Position numbers and translations under genes: made by a program. This document shows, piece by piece, positions 6,719 to 17,343 of a stretch of 64,000 nucleotides of DNA (its first letter is position 1; every line of letters starts with the position of its first letter). Source of the DNA: Prochlorococcus sp. AG-402-G06 (lineage in GTDB: Bacteria > Cyanobacteriota > Cyanobacteriia > PCC-6307 > Cyanobiaceae); assembly GCA_003277985.1 (NCBI GenBank), contig QCHR01000005.1, forward strand, positions 17,008 through 81,007, read 5' to 3'. The notes beneath the pieces are model-generated. The model searched no databases. It had not been told where the DNA came from and was given only the letters and a program-made list of their open reading frames with translations.

Positions 6719-7918
6719 ATGAGGCTCTTTGCTCAATTAATCTCAATCCATGCTGTCTTAGGTTTCATGACTCCAATTGCTGTCCAAGCAGGAGGTGAAA
6801 AGCACATAGGTCATCATGATCACCATGGTAGTCATATGAATATGGGAGATTCATACCCCTCAACTATGTTTATGGGTAAAACGACTTTTGTTTTGGGTGG
6901 AGTAGATGGCGTGAGCGATTCTGGAATGGGTGGAATGGGTGGAATGGGTGGAATGGGTGGAATGCCTACTGCTGACGAAAAGGATGGAACGGTTTTTCAT
7001 TACGATACGAAGTTAATGTTTATGACCAGTTTTACAGGTCAAGACATGCTTAAAACTGCTGTTCGCATTGGCAACTTTGGCATGATGGAACCCTTTGGAA
7101 TGATGGGTGAGGCAAGATTAGATACTGCTTTCAGTAGTAGTGATTCGTTAGAACTTCATAAGGCTTATTATCAGTTCCCTGTTGGAGATGATATTCAAGT
7201 AACTTTTGGGCCCAAGCTCCGCCAAGATGATTTGCTTGGAGTTTGGCCTAGTGCTTACCCAAGCGATGGAGTTTTGTTTGTCTTGAATCAGGCAGGTGCG
7301 AATGATACTTATTCCAAGAAGATGGGTGCGGGCGCTGGAATTACTTGGTCCTATGAAAAATTAGTTGCCTCTGCACTTTTCGTTTCAGAAGACGCGTCAA
7401 ATTCTTCGATTGGCTTCTTAGATGATGAAGGCAAAGACCACACAACCGCTCAATTGGCATGGGTTGACGAGAAATATACGCTAGCAGCTGCATACACACA
7501 GGCTGATAACGGGAATACTGATAACTCTCCTGATATTAACGACTACTCTTCTTTTGGTATTAGTGGTAGCTATCAATTTGGAGACGACTACAGCTTGAGT
7601 GCAGGAATGGGATGGAAAAATCCTGATAACGAGGATAGTCCCGATACTTCAATGAATAAGGTGGAGCATGGCAAGACATGGTCTGTTGGATTCTTGTGGA
7701 ATAATGCGTTGATTGAAGGTAATAAGTTTGGTTTTGTTATTGGAACAGCCGAAACTCATAGAGATGATAGTGGTTATGACGATCCTTTAGCTTGGGAAGC
7801 TTTTTACGATTTTAAAGTGAACGATAGTGTCACAGTCACCCCAGCTATCTTTGTTATCGAGAAAGATGGTAAAGAGGAAGTAAATGGGGCTTTGGTGAAA
7901 ACCACTTTTAATTTCTAG
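6719..7918 (+). CDS. Cyanobacterial outer-membrane porin with His/Met-rich N-terminus
   Basis: 399 residues. It has an N-terminal signal peptide ending near AVQA, then KHIGHHDHHGSHMNMG, then a GMG repeat, then a series of alternating-residue beta strands with aromatic and Gly/Asp-rich loops, ending in a C-terminal Phe (KTTFNF), the usual outer-membrane beta-barrel signal. It resembles the OprB-like/iron-uptake porin group of cyanobacteria but lacks the usual N-terminal SLH domain that anchors larger members to peptidoglycan. The His/Met-rich start and the zinc-gene neighbourhood suggest a metal-related channel, but substrate and regulation are not shown by the sequence. The ATG follows a tandem TTTTACTAG repeat. 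Confidence 0.75.
   Translation: MRLFAQLISIHAVLGFMTPIAVQAGGEKHIGHHDHHGSHMNMGDSYPSTMFMGKTTFVLGGVDGVSDSGMGGMGGMGGMGGMPTADEKDGTVFHYDTKLMFMTSFTGQDMLKTAVRIGNFGMMEPFGMMGEARLDTAFSSSDSLELHKAYYQFPVGDDIQVTFGPKLRQDDLLGVWPSAYPSDGVLFVLNQAGANDTYSKKMGAGAGITWSYEKLVASALFVSEDASNSSIGFLDDEGKDHTTAQLAWVDEKYTLAAAYTQADNGNTDNSPDINDYSSFGISGSYQFGDDYSLSAGMGWKNPDNEDSPDTSMNKVEHGKTWSVGFLWNNALIEGNKFGFVIGTAETHRDDSGYDDPLAWEAFYDFKVNDSVTVTPAIFVIEKDGKEEVNGALVKTTFNF
6923..6964. repeat. 9-bp tandem repeat encoding Gly-Met-Gly units
   Basis: GGAATGGGT is repeated four times exactly (6923-6958), followed by a degenerate partial copy. It encodes the GMGGMGGMGGMG stretch near the porin N-terminus. Exact copies imply recent slippage; copy number probably varies between strains. 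Confidence 0.85.
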
Positions 7919-7981
7919 TTTTAAAGTCTCGTGAGTATTGAGGGTTTGCTTTTATATCAGTTGATAGTTTTTTAAAACTTT

Positions 7982-8728
7982 CTAATAATTTTTACCGAAA
8001 TTGGATTGTTGCTTAACAAGTTCGAAGAATTCCTGCTTCAAGCTTGCATCATGACGAAAATCACCCCTAACAATTGAATTGATCATGCTGGTCTCTGGTT
8101 CTTTTACTCCTCTCCATTTCATACAATAATGTTGAGCTTTAACAAGGATTGCTAGGCCTTTAGGTTCACATAAACGTTCTATTTCATCAGCAAGAATCAT
8201 TACGGCTTCTTCTTGAATATGTGGCCTAGAAAAAACCCAATCAGCTACTCTTGCAAACTTAGAGATTCCAATAACTTTTTCTCCAGGTTTTATTCCTATC
8301 CAGCAATCTCCTAGAATTGGAACAAAGTGATGAGAACATGCAGATCGAACGGTTATTGGACCAAGTGTATAAATCTCATCTAGATTTCTATCATTAGGGA
8401 AATTGGTTACTTTAGGTTGAGGGTGGTATCTGCCTTTGAATACTTCATTGAGATACATTCTCGAAACACGTTCTGCAGTTTCTTGTGTGTTGTGATCATT
8501 ATCAACATCAATCAATAAAGTTTTCAGCAAATCTCTTACTCTGGTTGCAACTTCTCTCTCAAGAGTTTCTAGTTCTCCAGGTTGAATAAAATCAGAAATA
8601 TTATCATTTGCATGGAATCTAGCTCCATTGGCTTTAATACGTTCGCGAATTATTTCTGAGACTAATTTGCAAGAAATTTGATCTTTTAAATTATCCTTAA
8701 CATTCTCGTTAGGAGCAGTAGAAGTCAT
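7982..8728 (-). CDS. folE: GTP cyclohydrolase I
   Basis: 248 residues. It converts GTP to 7,8-dihydroneopterin triphosphate, the first step of folate and pterin synthesis. The zinc ligands are visible in SACSHHFVPI (Cys and His) and AQHYCMKWRG (Cys), with the conserved GISKFARVADWVFSRPHIQE. About 60 N-terminal residues precede the catalytic fold. The enzyme needs zinc, and the gene closes a zinc island, though I see no Zur box before it. It is convergent with the porin gene (63-bp spacer). Confidence 0.95.
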   Translation of the reverse strand: MTSTAPNENVKDNLKDQISCKLVSEIIRERIKANGARFHANDNISDFIQPGELETLEREVATRVRDLLKTLLIDVDNDHNTQETAERVSRMYLNEVFKGRYHPQPKVTNFPNDRNLDEIYTLGPITVRSACSHHFVPILGDCWIGIKPGEKVIGISKFARVADWVFSRPHIQEEAVMILADEIERLCEPKGLAILVKAQHYCMKWRGVKEPETSMINSIVRGDFRHDASLKQEFFELVKQQSNFGKNY

Positions 8729-8914
8729 AACCTTTGTTTGTAAGGGTAAAAACCGATGTCATACATTTACAGCGCTAAGACCCTAACATATCGAGATCAC
8801 TTTCGTTATAAGAGGAATACCTAGGCGTTTTTCTTCGAATCATTAGTCACAGTTATTTGTAAGTGAGAGGTCTTAGTTATGTCATCGGTAAATATAATTT
8901 TAATAAAAGAAAAA

Positions 8915-8977
8915 AATATATAAATAATGGCTTTATTAAGGTCACCTTCTTTTAGGCAAATTTTCTCGAAAGCCATT
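8915..8977 (-). terminator. Possible terminator hairpin downstream of tRNA-Thr
   Basis: In the minus direction, after the tRNA, AATGGCTTT pairs with AAAGCCATT across a 34-nt interior, followed by a T-rich tract (ATTTATATATTTTTTTC). The interior carries an 11-bp palindrome (AAGGTGACCTT) that would add a second helix. The loop is large for a simple terminator, so it may also be a small structured RNA tail. Confidence 0.4.
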
Positions 8978-8988
8978 TGATAACTTTA

Positions 8989-9060
8989 TGCCGATGAGTG
9001 GAATTGAACCACCGACCTACTGGTTACGAATCAGTTGCTCTACCCCTGAGCTACACCGGC
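8989..9060 (-). tRNA. trnT: tRNA-Thr (anticodon CGU)
   Basis: The minus-strand 72-nt sequence folds as a cloverleaf. Acceptor GCCGGTG pairs with CATCGGC (one G-T), the D arm is GCTCAGGGGTAGAGC, the anticodon stem ACTG/CAGT encloses the loop TTCGTAA (anticodon CGT), and the T arm GTGGTTCAATTCCAC follows. The CCA end is not encoded. The closing anticodon-stem pair is A-C, a minor irregularity. Confidence 0.93.
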
Positions 9061-9092
9061 ACTAGAATAAATTATCATCTTTAAATTTTTTT

Positions 9093-9359
9093 TTGAGCAA
9101 CTCTAATAAGCCTGGATCCAATCTAGATCCTAATTTAAGAGATCGTCTTTTGAAGGAGACTAAAAATCCTTATCGTGGCTTGAGAAGAGCTGTTTGGATA
9201 GCGCTATTTGGGTCGGCGGCATTAGGTTTGTTTATTATGCTCACCAATATTATTGCTGGTGATACGGTATCCATAAACGATCTTGCAATCCAAACCTCAG
9301 CATTATTAATACTAGGTTTTTTGTTGTTCAAAGATAGGAGTAAAGAAAAGTCAAACTAA
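9093..9359 (+). CDS. DUF3493 family small membrane protein
   Basis: 88 residues from a TTG start. A polar N-terminal part, LRDRLLKETKNPYRGLRRAV, precedes two hydrophobic helices (ALFGSAALGLFIMLTNIIAG and ALLILGFLLF) and a charged end. This is the DUF3493 pattern, found in cyanobacteria and plastids, with no defined function that I can state. It lies 32 bp beyond the tRNA-Thr 5' end on the opposite strand and is convergent with infB. Confidence 0.8.
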   Translation: MSNSNKPGSNLDPNLRDRLLKETKNPYRGLRRAVWIALFGSAALGLFIMLTNIIAGDTVSINDLAIQTSALLILGFLLFKDRSKEKSN

Positions 9360-9383
9360 TTCTATAACTTTTATTGATTATAT

Positions 9384-9408
9384 TTATTTAGGCTTAAGAG
9401 CTAAATAA
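9384..9408. terminator. Possible bidirectional terminator between DUF3493 gene and infB
   Basis: TTATTTAG and CTAAATAA form a perfect 8-bp inverted repeat with a 9-nt loop, in the 58-bp spacer between two convergent genes. The stem is AT-rich, so it is weak, but it could act on both strands. Confidence 0.4.
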
Positions 9409-9417
9409 TAAGTGTAT

Positions 9418-12400
9418 CTAATTGGTTAATTTTCTTCTTTGGGTTACAAGCTTGAATGCTTCTATCTGATCTCCTTCTTCCCAGTTCGCAAAGCGATCAC
9501 AACCTATTCCGCATTCGAAACCTGTTGATACATCTTTTACGTCATCTTTATTTCTTTTCAGCGAATCTAGATCGCCTTCAAAAACTATTTGTTTCCCACG
9601 TTTGACTCTGGCCCGGCAATTTCTTTGTATCTTTCCATTTGTAACATAACAACCAGCAACGGCACTTTTGCCAATTGAGAATATTGCTCTAACCTCAGCG
9701 ACTCCTAAGGCTTCTTCTATCATTTCTGGTTCTAGAAGACCCTCCATGGCTAATTGGATATCCTCTAAAAGCTTATAAATAACCTCATAATCTCTAACGT
9801 CAACACCATTCGCATCAGCTGCACGTTTTGCGCCCGAAGCCATTGAAGTATTGAATCCAACAATGACTGCACCAGACGCTGCTGCTAAGTCAACATCAGT
9901 CTCGGTGATTTCGCCGGGAGCTGAAAGCAAAACTCTTACTTGTACTTCGTCTTTAGGAAGCTGCTCTAAAGAGCCCAGTATTGCCTCTAAGCTTCCTTGT
10001 ACATCTGCTTTAAGGATAATATTTAATTCTTTAAGTTCACCCTCACTTGCTTGACCAGACATCGAGGAAAGTGATACTCGTCTGGAGGCCATTTGCTGAG
10101 CAAGTCTTGCCGCTCGAGCATCTGTGGCACGTTCTCCGACCACTGCTCTTGCAGCCTTTTCATCTGGGTAAACCTCGAATTCATCACCAGCTGTTGGCAC
10201 TTCACTGAATCCAAGAGCTTCCACGGGACAAGATGGACCTGCCTCTTTAATTCTAGATCCATTCTCATCTACCATGGCCCTGACTTTTCCCAGCACTGGA
10301 CCTGCTGCTACTACATCTCCTGACTTAAGGGTGCCGTTTTGAACCAGTAATGTTGCAACGGGTCCTTTCGCTTTATCTAAGTGTGCCTCGATAACTGTTC
10401 CTTTTGCCAATCTATCTGGGTTCGCTTGTAAATCTTCTACTTCGGTTACGAGCAAAACCATTTCTAAAAGTTTATCTATGTTTTCGCCTTTAATTGCGCT
10501 GACGGGCACCATTACTACGTCTCCACCCCACTCTTCGGACAGTAAATCCTGCTCTGATAACTCTTGTTTTACTCGGTCGGGAGAGGACCCTTCTTTATCT
10601 ATTTTGTTGATTGCTACGACAATGGGAACTTTTGCTGCTCTTGCATGGCTAATAGCCTCAAGAGTTTGAGGCCTAACGCCGTCATCTGCAGCTACAACTA
10701 AGATCGCAACATCCGTAACCCTGGTTCCTCTAGCTCTCATGGCTGTGAAGGCTTCATGCCCAGGAGTGTCAAGAAAAGTTAGTTTCTTAGTTGATCCATC
10801 ATGTTCAGTCTCAATTTGATAAGCACCAATGTGTTGAGTAATACCTCCAGCTTCCCCTGCTGCAACCCTTGCTTTTCTAATGGCATCAAGTAAAGATGTT
10901 TTTCCATGGTCCACGTGTCCCATCACAGTAACGACGGGAGGTCTTCTTATTAAGTGTTTTAAATCTCCTTCCTCAATCATTTCAACTGTTTTCTTCGCAG
11001 CCTCTTCAACATCATCTTGAAGAACAGGCACACCAAATTCCTCAGCAACTGTCTCGATAGTTGCTAGATCTAGTGATTGAGTAACCGTTGCAGTAATTCC
11101 TTTGAAAAATAATGATTTAATGATTTCAGAGCTTTCAACACTCAACATGTCAGCAAGTTCTTGAACTGTGAGATTGTCTTCTGGAACAACAATCATTTCA
11201 GGTCTTACTAATTTTGCCTCTCTAGCTGCCCTTAATTCCATCGCCCGTCTTCGTTGCCTTTGACGAGTTGTTTCTTTCTTACGTTTTTTAAGCGCAGTTA
11301 AGGGCTTCCCATTATTTCTCTTGCCTGATTTAGGCTTCGATGGACGAGCCAAGCTTGCTGAGAGGACGACAGCTTGTTGTTCTCCAGCAAATCCGCTTGT
11401 CTCTGCAGTTAAAGCATCATCATTTTCTCCAATAATGTGAACTTTTTGGCGCTGTTTTTGAGGCGATTTATTTCTTAGAGCATCAAGCTTTGCACTGTCA
11501 TCCCAGTCAGGTCTACCTGCTCTTCTTGGGGCTGTAGCTGTTCCACCAGGTCTATGAGCTGGCTTCTTAGGAGCTGCTGGTGTTGGCCTGTTTACTGGAG
11601 GTCTTGCTCCAGGTGAGTTTTCTCGTTTTGGTCTAGGACTAGTTGGAGAATCAGATTTTCTTTGAGGAGCACTAGGTCTGGCTTGAGGCTTTTGAAGTTG
11701 CATTAATTCACTTGGTGCAACTGGTTTCCTCATGCCAGATGGTACCCCTGGACGACTATTAGAGCGGTTTGCACCTCCTGCTGTTCTAATAGGAACTCCA
11801 TTTCTATTTTGGACCCCTCCTCTATTTGGAGCTCCAGAACGAACTGGTCCTCCAGCTCTATTATTAGATCCTGGAAGATTTTGACCTTGAATTGGTCGGT
11901 TACCACCTCCAGCCCGATTAGAACCTTGCCGATTTGGAGACCCAAGACGACTTGGACCTCCCATATTTGTTCTGTTGTTAGGAACAGATCGGTTTTGACG
12001 AGTTGCAGATATTGGTGGTTTTGGAGCTCCAGGCCTAGATGGCATCAATGGCTTATTTCTTGATTCGTTCGTTTGAGGCTTATTTATTGGCTTTTCTCTT
12101 CGAATGGGCGCACCAACAAGTTCAAGTGTATTTCCTTTAGTTGGAGGCTGAGGTGTTCTTGAAGGCTGATTTTGTTTGTTTTGGCTTTTGATTCTTTGTA
12201 AATTTCCTGGACCAATTTTTTGTGAAGAAATATCGCCCTGATTGATTCTTGTCCTCGGGTTTTGAGTGTTAGGTAATATTTGTTTCTTATTTTGATTAAC
12301 TAAATTTGGTCTACTTGGAGGTGCTAATGGTCTCTTGGGTTCCTGACGATAAGTTAGACGTGACTGATTATTTGTGGGCTTTTTAGGAGATTCAGAGCTT

Positions 12401-12972
12401 TTAGTTTGATTATTTAATTTAGTTTGTTTTTTTTGATCTGCATTGGCAGTGTCACTATCCTTTTGAGTTACAAGCTTTGAAATATTGGGTTTTACGTCTT
12501 CTCTAGGCTTGGGAGGTAGTGGTTTATTTGGTTTAGAAGGTGCTGTTATTTGTTTTTGTTCTGCGGGCGGTTTATTTTTTATAGTTTTATGGCTATTGGG
12601 AGGAGTTTCTTCTTGACTTTTTATAGAAGTCTGAATTGGCTTTACAGGGACATTTAATTTTGGTTGTGAAGGCTCTTTTGGCGAAGAGGAATTTTGCTGG
12701 ATTTCAGGTTTTTGGGCCTTTTGTGTTTTAACAGGATTCCTTTTAACTGAGAGAATTTCTTTATCTAATTTCTTAATGGGTTTACTGGTTGTGTTAACGC
12801 CATTACTTTTTTTTAGAAAATCTTTGATTTGATTCGCTTCTGTACTGCTTATTGAACTGCTATGACTCTTTGCTGCAATAGAAAGTTTGCTAGCAGCATC
12901 TAGCACATCTTTATTGTCAAGGTTTAGGTCCTTGGACAATTCATAAATTCTGATTTTGCCGCTGCTGGTCAT
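9418..12972 (-). CDS. infB: Translation initiation factor IF-2
   Basis: 1184 residues. It is the GTPase that brings initiator fMet-tRNA to the 30S subunit. The N-terminus has a small IF2N-type helical domain ([19 protein letters not shown]), then roughly 500 residues of low-complexity Pro/Asn/Arg/Gly/Lys-rich sequence, a second IF2N domain near 600 ([19 protein letters not shown]), and the G domain with GHVDHGKTS (about 682), DTPGHEAF and NKID (about 790). Domains II to IV follow to the end, VTQRRKLTN. Long IF-2 linkers are usual in cyanobacteria; this one is long even so. It is the last gene of rimP-nusA-ylxR-infB. Confidence 0.98.
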   Translation of the reverse strand: MTSSGKIRIYELSKDLNLDNKDVLDAASKLSIAAKSHSSSISSTEANQIKDFLKKSNGVNTTSKPIKKLDKEILSVKRNPVKTQKAQKPEIQQNSSSPKEPSQPKLNVPVKPIQTSIKSQEETPPNSHKTIKNKPPAEQKQITAPSKPNKPLPPKPREDVKPNISKLVTQKDSDTANADQKKQTKLNNQTKSSESPKKPTNNQSRLTYRQEPKRPLAPPSRPNLVNQNKKQILPNTQNPRTRINQGDISSQKIGPGNLQRIKSQNKQNQPSRTPQPPTKGNTLELVGAPIRREKPINKPQTNESRNKPLMPSRPGAPKPPISATRQNRSVPNNRTNMGGPSRLGSPNRQGSNRAGGGNRPIQGQNLPGSNNRAGGPVRSGAPNRGGVQNRNGVPIRTAGGANRSNSRPGVPSGMRKPVAPSELMQLQKPQARPSAPQRKSDSPTSPRPKRENSPGARPPVNRPTPAAPKKPAHRPGGTATAPRRAGRPDWDDSAKLDALRNKSPQKQRQKVHIIGENDDALTAETSGFAGEQQAVVLSASLARPSKPKSGKRNNGKPLTALKKRKKETTRQRQRRRAMELRAAREAKLVRPEMIVVPEDNLTVQELADMLSVESSEIIKSLFFKGITATVTQSLDLATIETVAEEFGVPVLQDDVEEAAKKTVEMIEEGDLKHLIRRPPVVTVMGHVDHGKTSLLDAIRKARVAAGEAGGITQHIGAYQIETEHDGSTKKLTFLDTPGHEAFTAMRARGTRVTDVAILVVAADDGVRPQTLEAISHARAAKVPIVVAINKIDKEGSSPDRVKQELSEQDLLSEEWGGDVVMVPVSAIKGENIDKLLEMVLLVTEVEDLQANPDRLAKGTVIEAHLDKAKGPVATLLVQNGTLKSGDVVAAGPVLGKVRAMVDENGSRIKEAGPSCPVEALGFSEVPTAGDEFEVYPDEKAARAVVGERATDARAARLAQQMASRRVSLSSMSGQASEGELKELNIILKADVQGSLEAILGSLEQLPKDEVQVRVLLSAPGEITETDVDLAAASGAVIVGFNTSMASGAKRAADANGVDVRDYEVIYKLLEDIQLAMEGLLEPEMIEEALGVAEVRAIFSIGKSAVAGCYVTNGKIQRNCRARVKRGKQIVFEGDLDSLKRNKDDVKDVSTGFECGIGCDRFANWEEGDQIEAFKLVTQRRKLTN

Positions 12973-13033
12973 TAATGTTGTACTTGAACTTTAGATTTGG
13001 TTTGTTGAGTTAACTTAGTTCTCTTCATTAACA

Positions 13034-13309
13034 TCATGCCTTAGTATCTGAATCAATGCAGGTATTAAGTTGTTTTTGGAGCATATTGAAAACGCTTGAT
13101 TCAATATGACATCTTAAGGCTTTTTGTAATCGTTTTCGCTTTAAAGCCTCATCAAAACATGATTCAGTTGGACAAAGATAGGCTGATCTTCCCATCCCAC
13201 CTGAGAGAACTACTCCATCCTGAAAATCTTTAGTAACTTTTAAAAGAAACTTGCGATCAAGAACTTTTTTACAAGCTACACATCTACGCAGAATGGGACT
13301 TTGACTCAC
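13034..13309 (-). CDS. YlxR (DUF448) family RNA-binding protein
   Basis: 91 residues with the family motifs RRCVACKK, FLLKV and GRSAYLCPTESCF, which place a small RNA-binding-like fold with two Cys pairs. The family is almost always encoded between nusA and infB, as here, and the start overlaps the nusA stop by 4 bp, so translation is probably coupled. Its exact job is not settled; roles in transcription or RNase P activity have been proposed for homologues. Confidence 0.92.
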   Translation of the reverse strand: MSQSPILRRCVACKKVLDRKFLLKVTKDFQDGVVLSGGMGRSAYLCPTESCFDEALKRKRLQKALRCHIESSVFNMLQKQLNTCIDSDTKA

Positions 13310-14745
13310 CGGGTTCCTTCCTCTTCTGTGATTACTTTATTTTCGCCACTTTCAGTATCTTGGTTCGTTTCTTCGATTTCACTTTCAATAGATTCAGTCT
13401 CTGTTTCATCAGTATCCAGATCTGATAAAGGAGCATCTTGAAAATCTTCTTCGTCTTCTGGTAAAGGATAAAGCTCTCTTAATCGTGCATCTTCTTCTGC
13501 TCTAGCTGTTTGCTCAGCTTCTAATCTTTCCTCAGCTTCCCTCTGTAAAGACTCTTCTTCTTCTCTTTGAGAAATTAATTCTGCAACCTCAGAATCTTCA
13601 GTGGCTTGATCATATTCTTGTGAATTTTTTATATCTATTTTCCATCCTGTAAGCCTTGCAGCAAGTCTTACATTTTGTCCTTCTCTACCAATTGCAAGAC
13701 TTAGTTGATCTGGAGGAACTAGAACATGGGCATGCTGACCTTCGGGATCTACAAGTCTTACCACTTCAACTCTTGCAGGACTTAATGAATTACATATGTA
13801 TTGGACAGGATCAGAAGACCAACGGATTACATCTATTTTCTCTCCACGAAGTTCATTAACTACTTGTTGAATTCTAGATCCTCTAGCACCAATACAAGCC
13901 CCAACTGGATCCACTTCTCTTTCAATACTGTCAACAGCTACTTTTGTTCTAGGTCCCACTGCTCTTGAAGGTGGATTTGCTTCACGAGCAACAGCGACAA
14001 TTCTTACGGAACCTTCTTGTATTTCAGGAACTTCATTCTCAAATAAATAAACTACCAGTCCAGCATTTGATCTGCTTACAAAAAGTTGAGGCCCTCGTCT
14101 AGGTGTTTCACTAACTTCTTTAAGGAAAACTTTGAAAGTTGCATTCGCTCGATAATTATCATTTGGTAGTTGATCTCTTCTAGGAAGTTCAGCTTCTACC
14201 TCAGGTCTGCCTAATCCTGAACTGACTGCCATAATTACTGATTGCCTTTCAAATCTTATAACTCTGGCGGTAAGCACAGGATCTTCTAAATCGGCAAATT
14301 CCTCTTGAATCATTCTTCTTTGCTGATCTCTCAGCTTTTGCGCTAAAACTTGCTTGGTTGTAGCTGCAGCCATCCTTCCAAAATCTTCTTTCTCTGGAGT
14401 TACATCGAGGACAACTGTATCTCCAACTTGGGCATCATCAGCAACTTGCATAACCTCAGCAATTGCTATCTGATGGTCATCACTCTCAACATCTTCCACT
14501 ATTATTTTGCTCGCCAAAACTCTATACCCTTCCTCTTCTAAATCCAATCCAACATCAAAGTTACTAAAATAGTCTTCTTCAAAAGGATCTTCGCTAATAC
14601 CTAAGTAAAGAGTTCTTCGATATCTTTCATATCCTTTTAAAAGAGCTTCTCTTAAAGCAGCTTCGACAACTTGTGAAGGAAGTTTTTTTTCCTCACTAAT
14701 GTCTTCAATTAAGTTATTTAAGCCTGGGAGTAGAACAAGAGCCAT
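13306..14745 (-). CDS. nusA: Transcription termination/antitermination factor NusA
   Basis: 479 residues. An N-terminal RNA polymerase-binding domain is followed by an S1 domain and two KH domains: VGACIGARGSRIQQVVNELRGEKIDVI (KH1, about 270-300) and LSLAIGREGQNVRLAARLTGWKIDI (KH2, about 350-375). Like other cyanobacterial NusA proteins it lacks the enterobacterial C-terminal acidic repeats, but it ends in a long Glu-rich tail from about 380. It binds RNA polymerase and nascent RNA. It lies 55 bp after rimP and overlaps ylxR. Confidence 0.97.
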   Translation of the reverse strand: MALVLLPGLNNLIEDISEEKKLPSQVVEAALREALLKGYERYRRTLYLGISEDPFEEDYFSNFDVGLDLEEEGYRVLASKIIVEDVESDDHQIAIAEVMQVADDAQVGDTVVLDVTPEKEDFGRMAAATTKQVLAQKLRDQQRRMIQEEFADLEDPVLTARVIRFERQSVIMAVSSGLGRPEVEAELPRRDQLPNDNYRANATFKVFLKEVSETPRRGPQLFVSRSNAGLVVYLFENEVPEIQEGSVRIVAVAREANPPSRAVGPRTKVAVDSIEREVDPVGACIGARGSRIQQVVNELRGEKIDVIRWSSDPVQYICNSLSPARVEVVRLVDPEGQHAHVLVPPDQLSLAIGREGQNVRLAARLTGWKIDIKNSQEYDQATEDSEVAELISQREEEESLQREAEERLEAEQTARAEEDARLRELYPLPEDEEDFQDAPLSDLDTDETETESIESEIEETNQDTESGENKVITEEEGTR

Positions 14746-14800
14746 CGATGATGGGGTATAGAGATGAAAATGATTGGGTTAGATAGTTTGTATCTAGATT

Positions 14801-15352
14801 TTAACCTGAGGGTGTTGTTAGTCGGACTTGAATAACGTCCTCGACTGGGATTCGTTGAGTTTTCCCCTTTTGATTTATTTGTAGATCATTGCTTGTCCTT
14901 TTTAGAAGCAAACCATTTGTTTGTTGTTCGATTTTTTTTAAATCCTGATAAGTAACTTCAATTGGAAAACCTTTAAAGATTTGAAAATCTTTTTCCTCAG
15001 TTAAGATTTCACCAATACCCTCACTGCTGATTTCTAGAGTAAAAGGTTGGTCTAGGATAGAGGAACTTTGAATAGCATCATTAATATATTCACTCAGGAT
15101 AGAACAATCATCAATAGTTACTTTCTTATGAGGATTTTTGTGTCGGATATTTATTTGAATTGATAAGGGATCTAAATGCGTAAACATCTTAAAATGAGTT
15201 ACATCAAAGCCGTAATTATTTGCTGACTTTGCTGAAAGAACTCTCAATTCTGTATCGGTTTGATTAGACAAAAGGCAGTGTCGAATTCGGGCAGAAAGCC
15301 CGAGCGGTTTAAGTTTTGACACTCCTCTATCTAAAGAGGTACCGTCAGGCAA
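14801..15352 (-). CDS. rimP: Ribosome maturation factor RimP
   Basis: Up to 183 residues; the family is usually about 150-160. The core includes SIQINIRHKNPHKKVTIDDCSILSEYINDAI and LEISSEGIGEILTEEKDFQIFKGFPIEVT, matching the RimP N-domain and start of the SH3-like domain. It assists 30S subunit assembly. The first 26 residues are probably not translated; a TTG codon at residue 27 (LSNQTDTELRV) gives about 157 residues and a better family fit. It is the first gene of the nusA-infB operon and is divergent from htrA (98 bp). Confidence 0.92.
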   Translation of the reverse strand: MPDGTSLDRGVSKLKPLGLSARIRHCLLSNQTDTELRVLSAKSANNYGFDVTHFKMFTHLDPLSIQINIRHKNPHKKVTIDDCSILSEYINDAIQSSSILDQPFTLEISSEGIGEILTEEKDFQIFKGFPIEVTYQDLKKIEQQTNGLLLKRTSNDLQINQKGKTQRIPVEDVIQVRLTTPSG

Positions 15353-15411
15353 ATAAATATTACTAGATAAAGGTTTCGGTTACCTCTAAAATCAGTTTCT
15401 TTTAATTTTAG

Positions 15412-16596
<1,185 letters not shown>

Positions 16597-16632
16597 AAAT
16601 TTTGCTACTGTCACTCGAAAAGGTAAGAACTA

Positions 16633-17343
16633 ATGGATCTCCAAACTCAGATGAAACAAGCAGTCGCTAAAGCTGCTGTAGATCAAATTCAAAACGGGAT
16701 GATTCTTGGTCTTGGCTCTGGCTCCACTGCAGCTTTGATGATTGAATCTCTTGCTGTGAAAATTAAATCGGGAGAAATTAAAGATGTTGTTGGTGTTACT
16801 ACATCTTTTCAGGGTGAAGTGCTTGCCTCTGAATTAGGAATACCACTTAAATCTCTCTCTTCAGTTTCAGAAATTGACCTTGCAATTGATGGTGCAGATG
16901 AAGTTGATCCCAAATTTCAATTAATTAAAGGAGGAGGAGCTTGTCATGTGCAGGAAAAACTTGTTGCTGCTTTGGCTAAAAAATTTATAGTTGTGGTTGA
17001 CTCAACAAAACTTGTTGAAAAATTGAACCTTGATTTCAAATTGCCAGTAGAGGTATTACCATCTGCTTGGAAACAAGTACAAAAAACATTGGAAAATCTT
17101 GGTGGAGAAGGAAATCTAAGAATGGCTCAAAAAAAAGCTGGACCTATAGTTACTGATCAGGGAAACTTGATACTAGATTTAAGTTTTAAGAATGGTATTG
17201 ACCAACCCGAGTTATTAGAAAGTCAAATCAACAATATTCCCGGTGTCCTTGAAAATGGACTTTTTGTAAATCTAACAGACGAAGTTTTAGTCGGAAAAGT
17301 GGATAATGACGTAGTAGGTATTGAATCACTTAACAAGAGTTAG
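16633..17343 (+). CDS. rpiA: Ribose-5-phosphate isomerase A
   Basis: 236 residues. It interconverts ribose-5-phosphate and ribulose-5-phosphate in the Calvin cycle and pentose phosphate pathway. Family motifs are [19 protein letters not shown] (catalytic Asp/Glu region) and [11 protein letters not shown]. The length is normal. The last 14 bp overlap the 3' end of hisD on the opposite strand. Confidence 0.97.
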   Translation: MDLQTQMKQAVAKAAVDQIQNGMILGLGSGSTAALMIESLAVKIKSGEIKDVVGVTTSFQGEVLASELGIPLKSLSSVSEIDLAIDGADEVDPKFQLIKGGGACHVQEKLVAALAKKFIVVVDSTKLVEKLNLDFKLPVEVLPSAWKQVQKTLENLGGEGNLRMAQKKAGPIVTDQGNLILDLSFKNGIDQPELLESQINNIPGVLENGLFVNLTDEVLVGKVDNDVVGIESLNKS

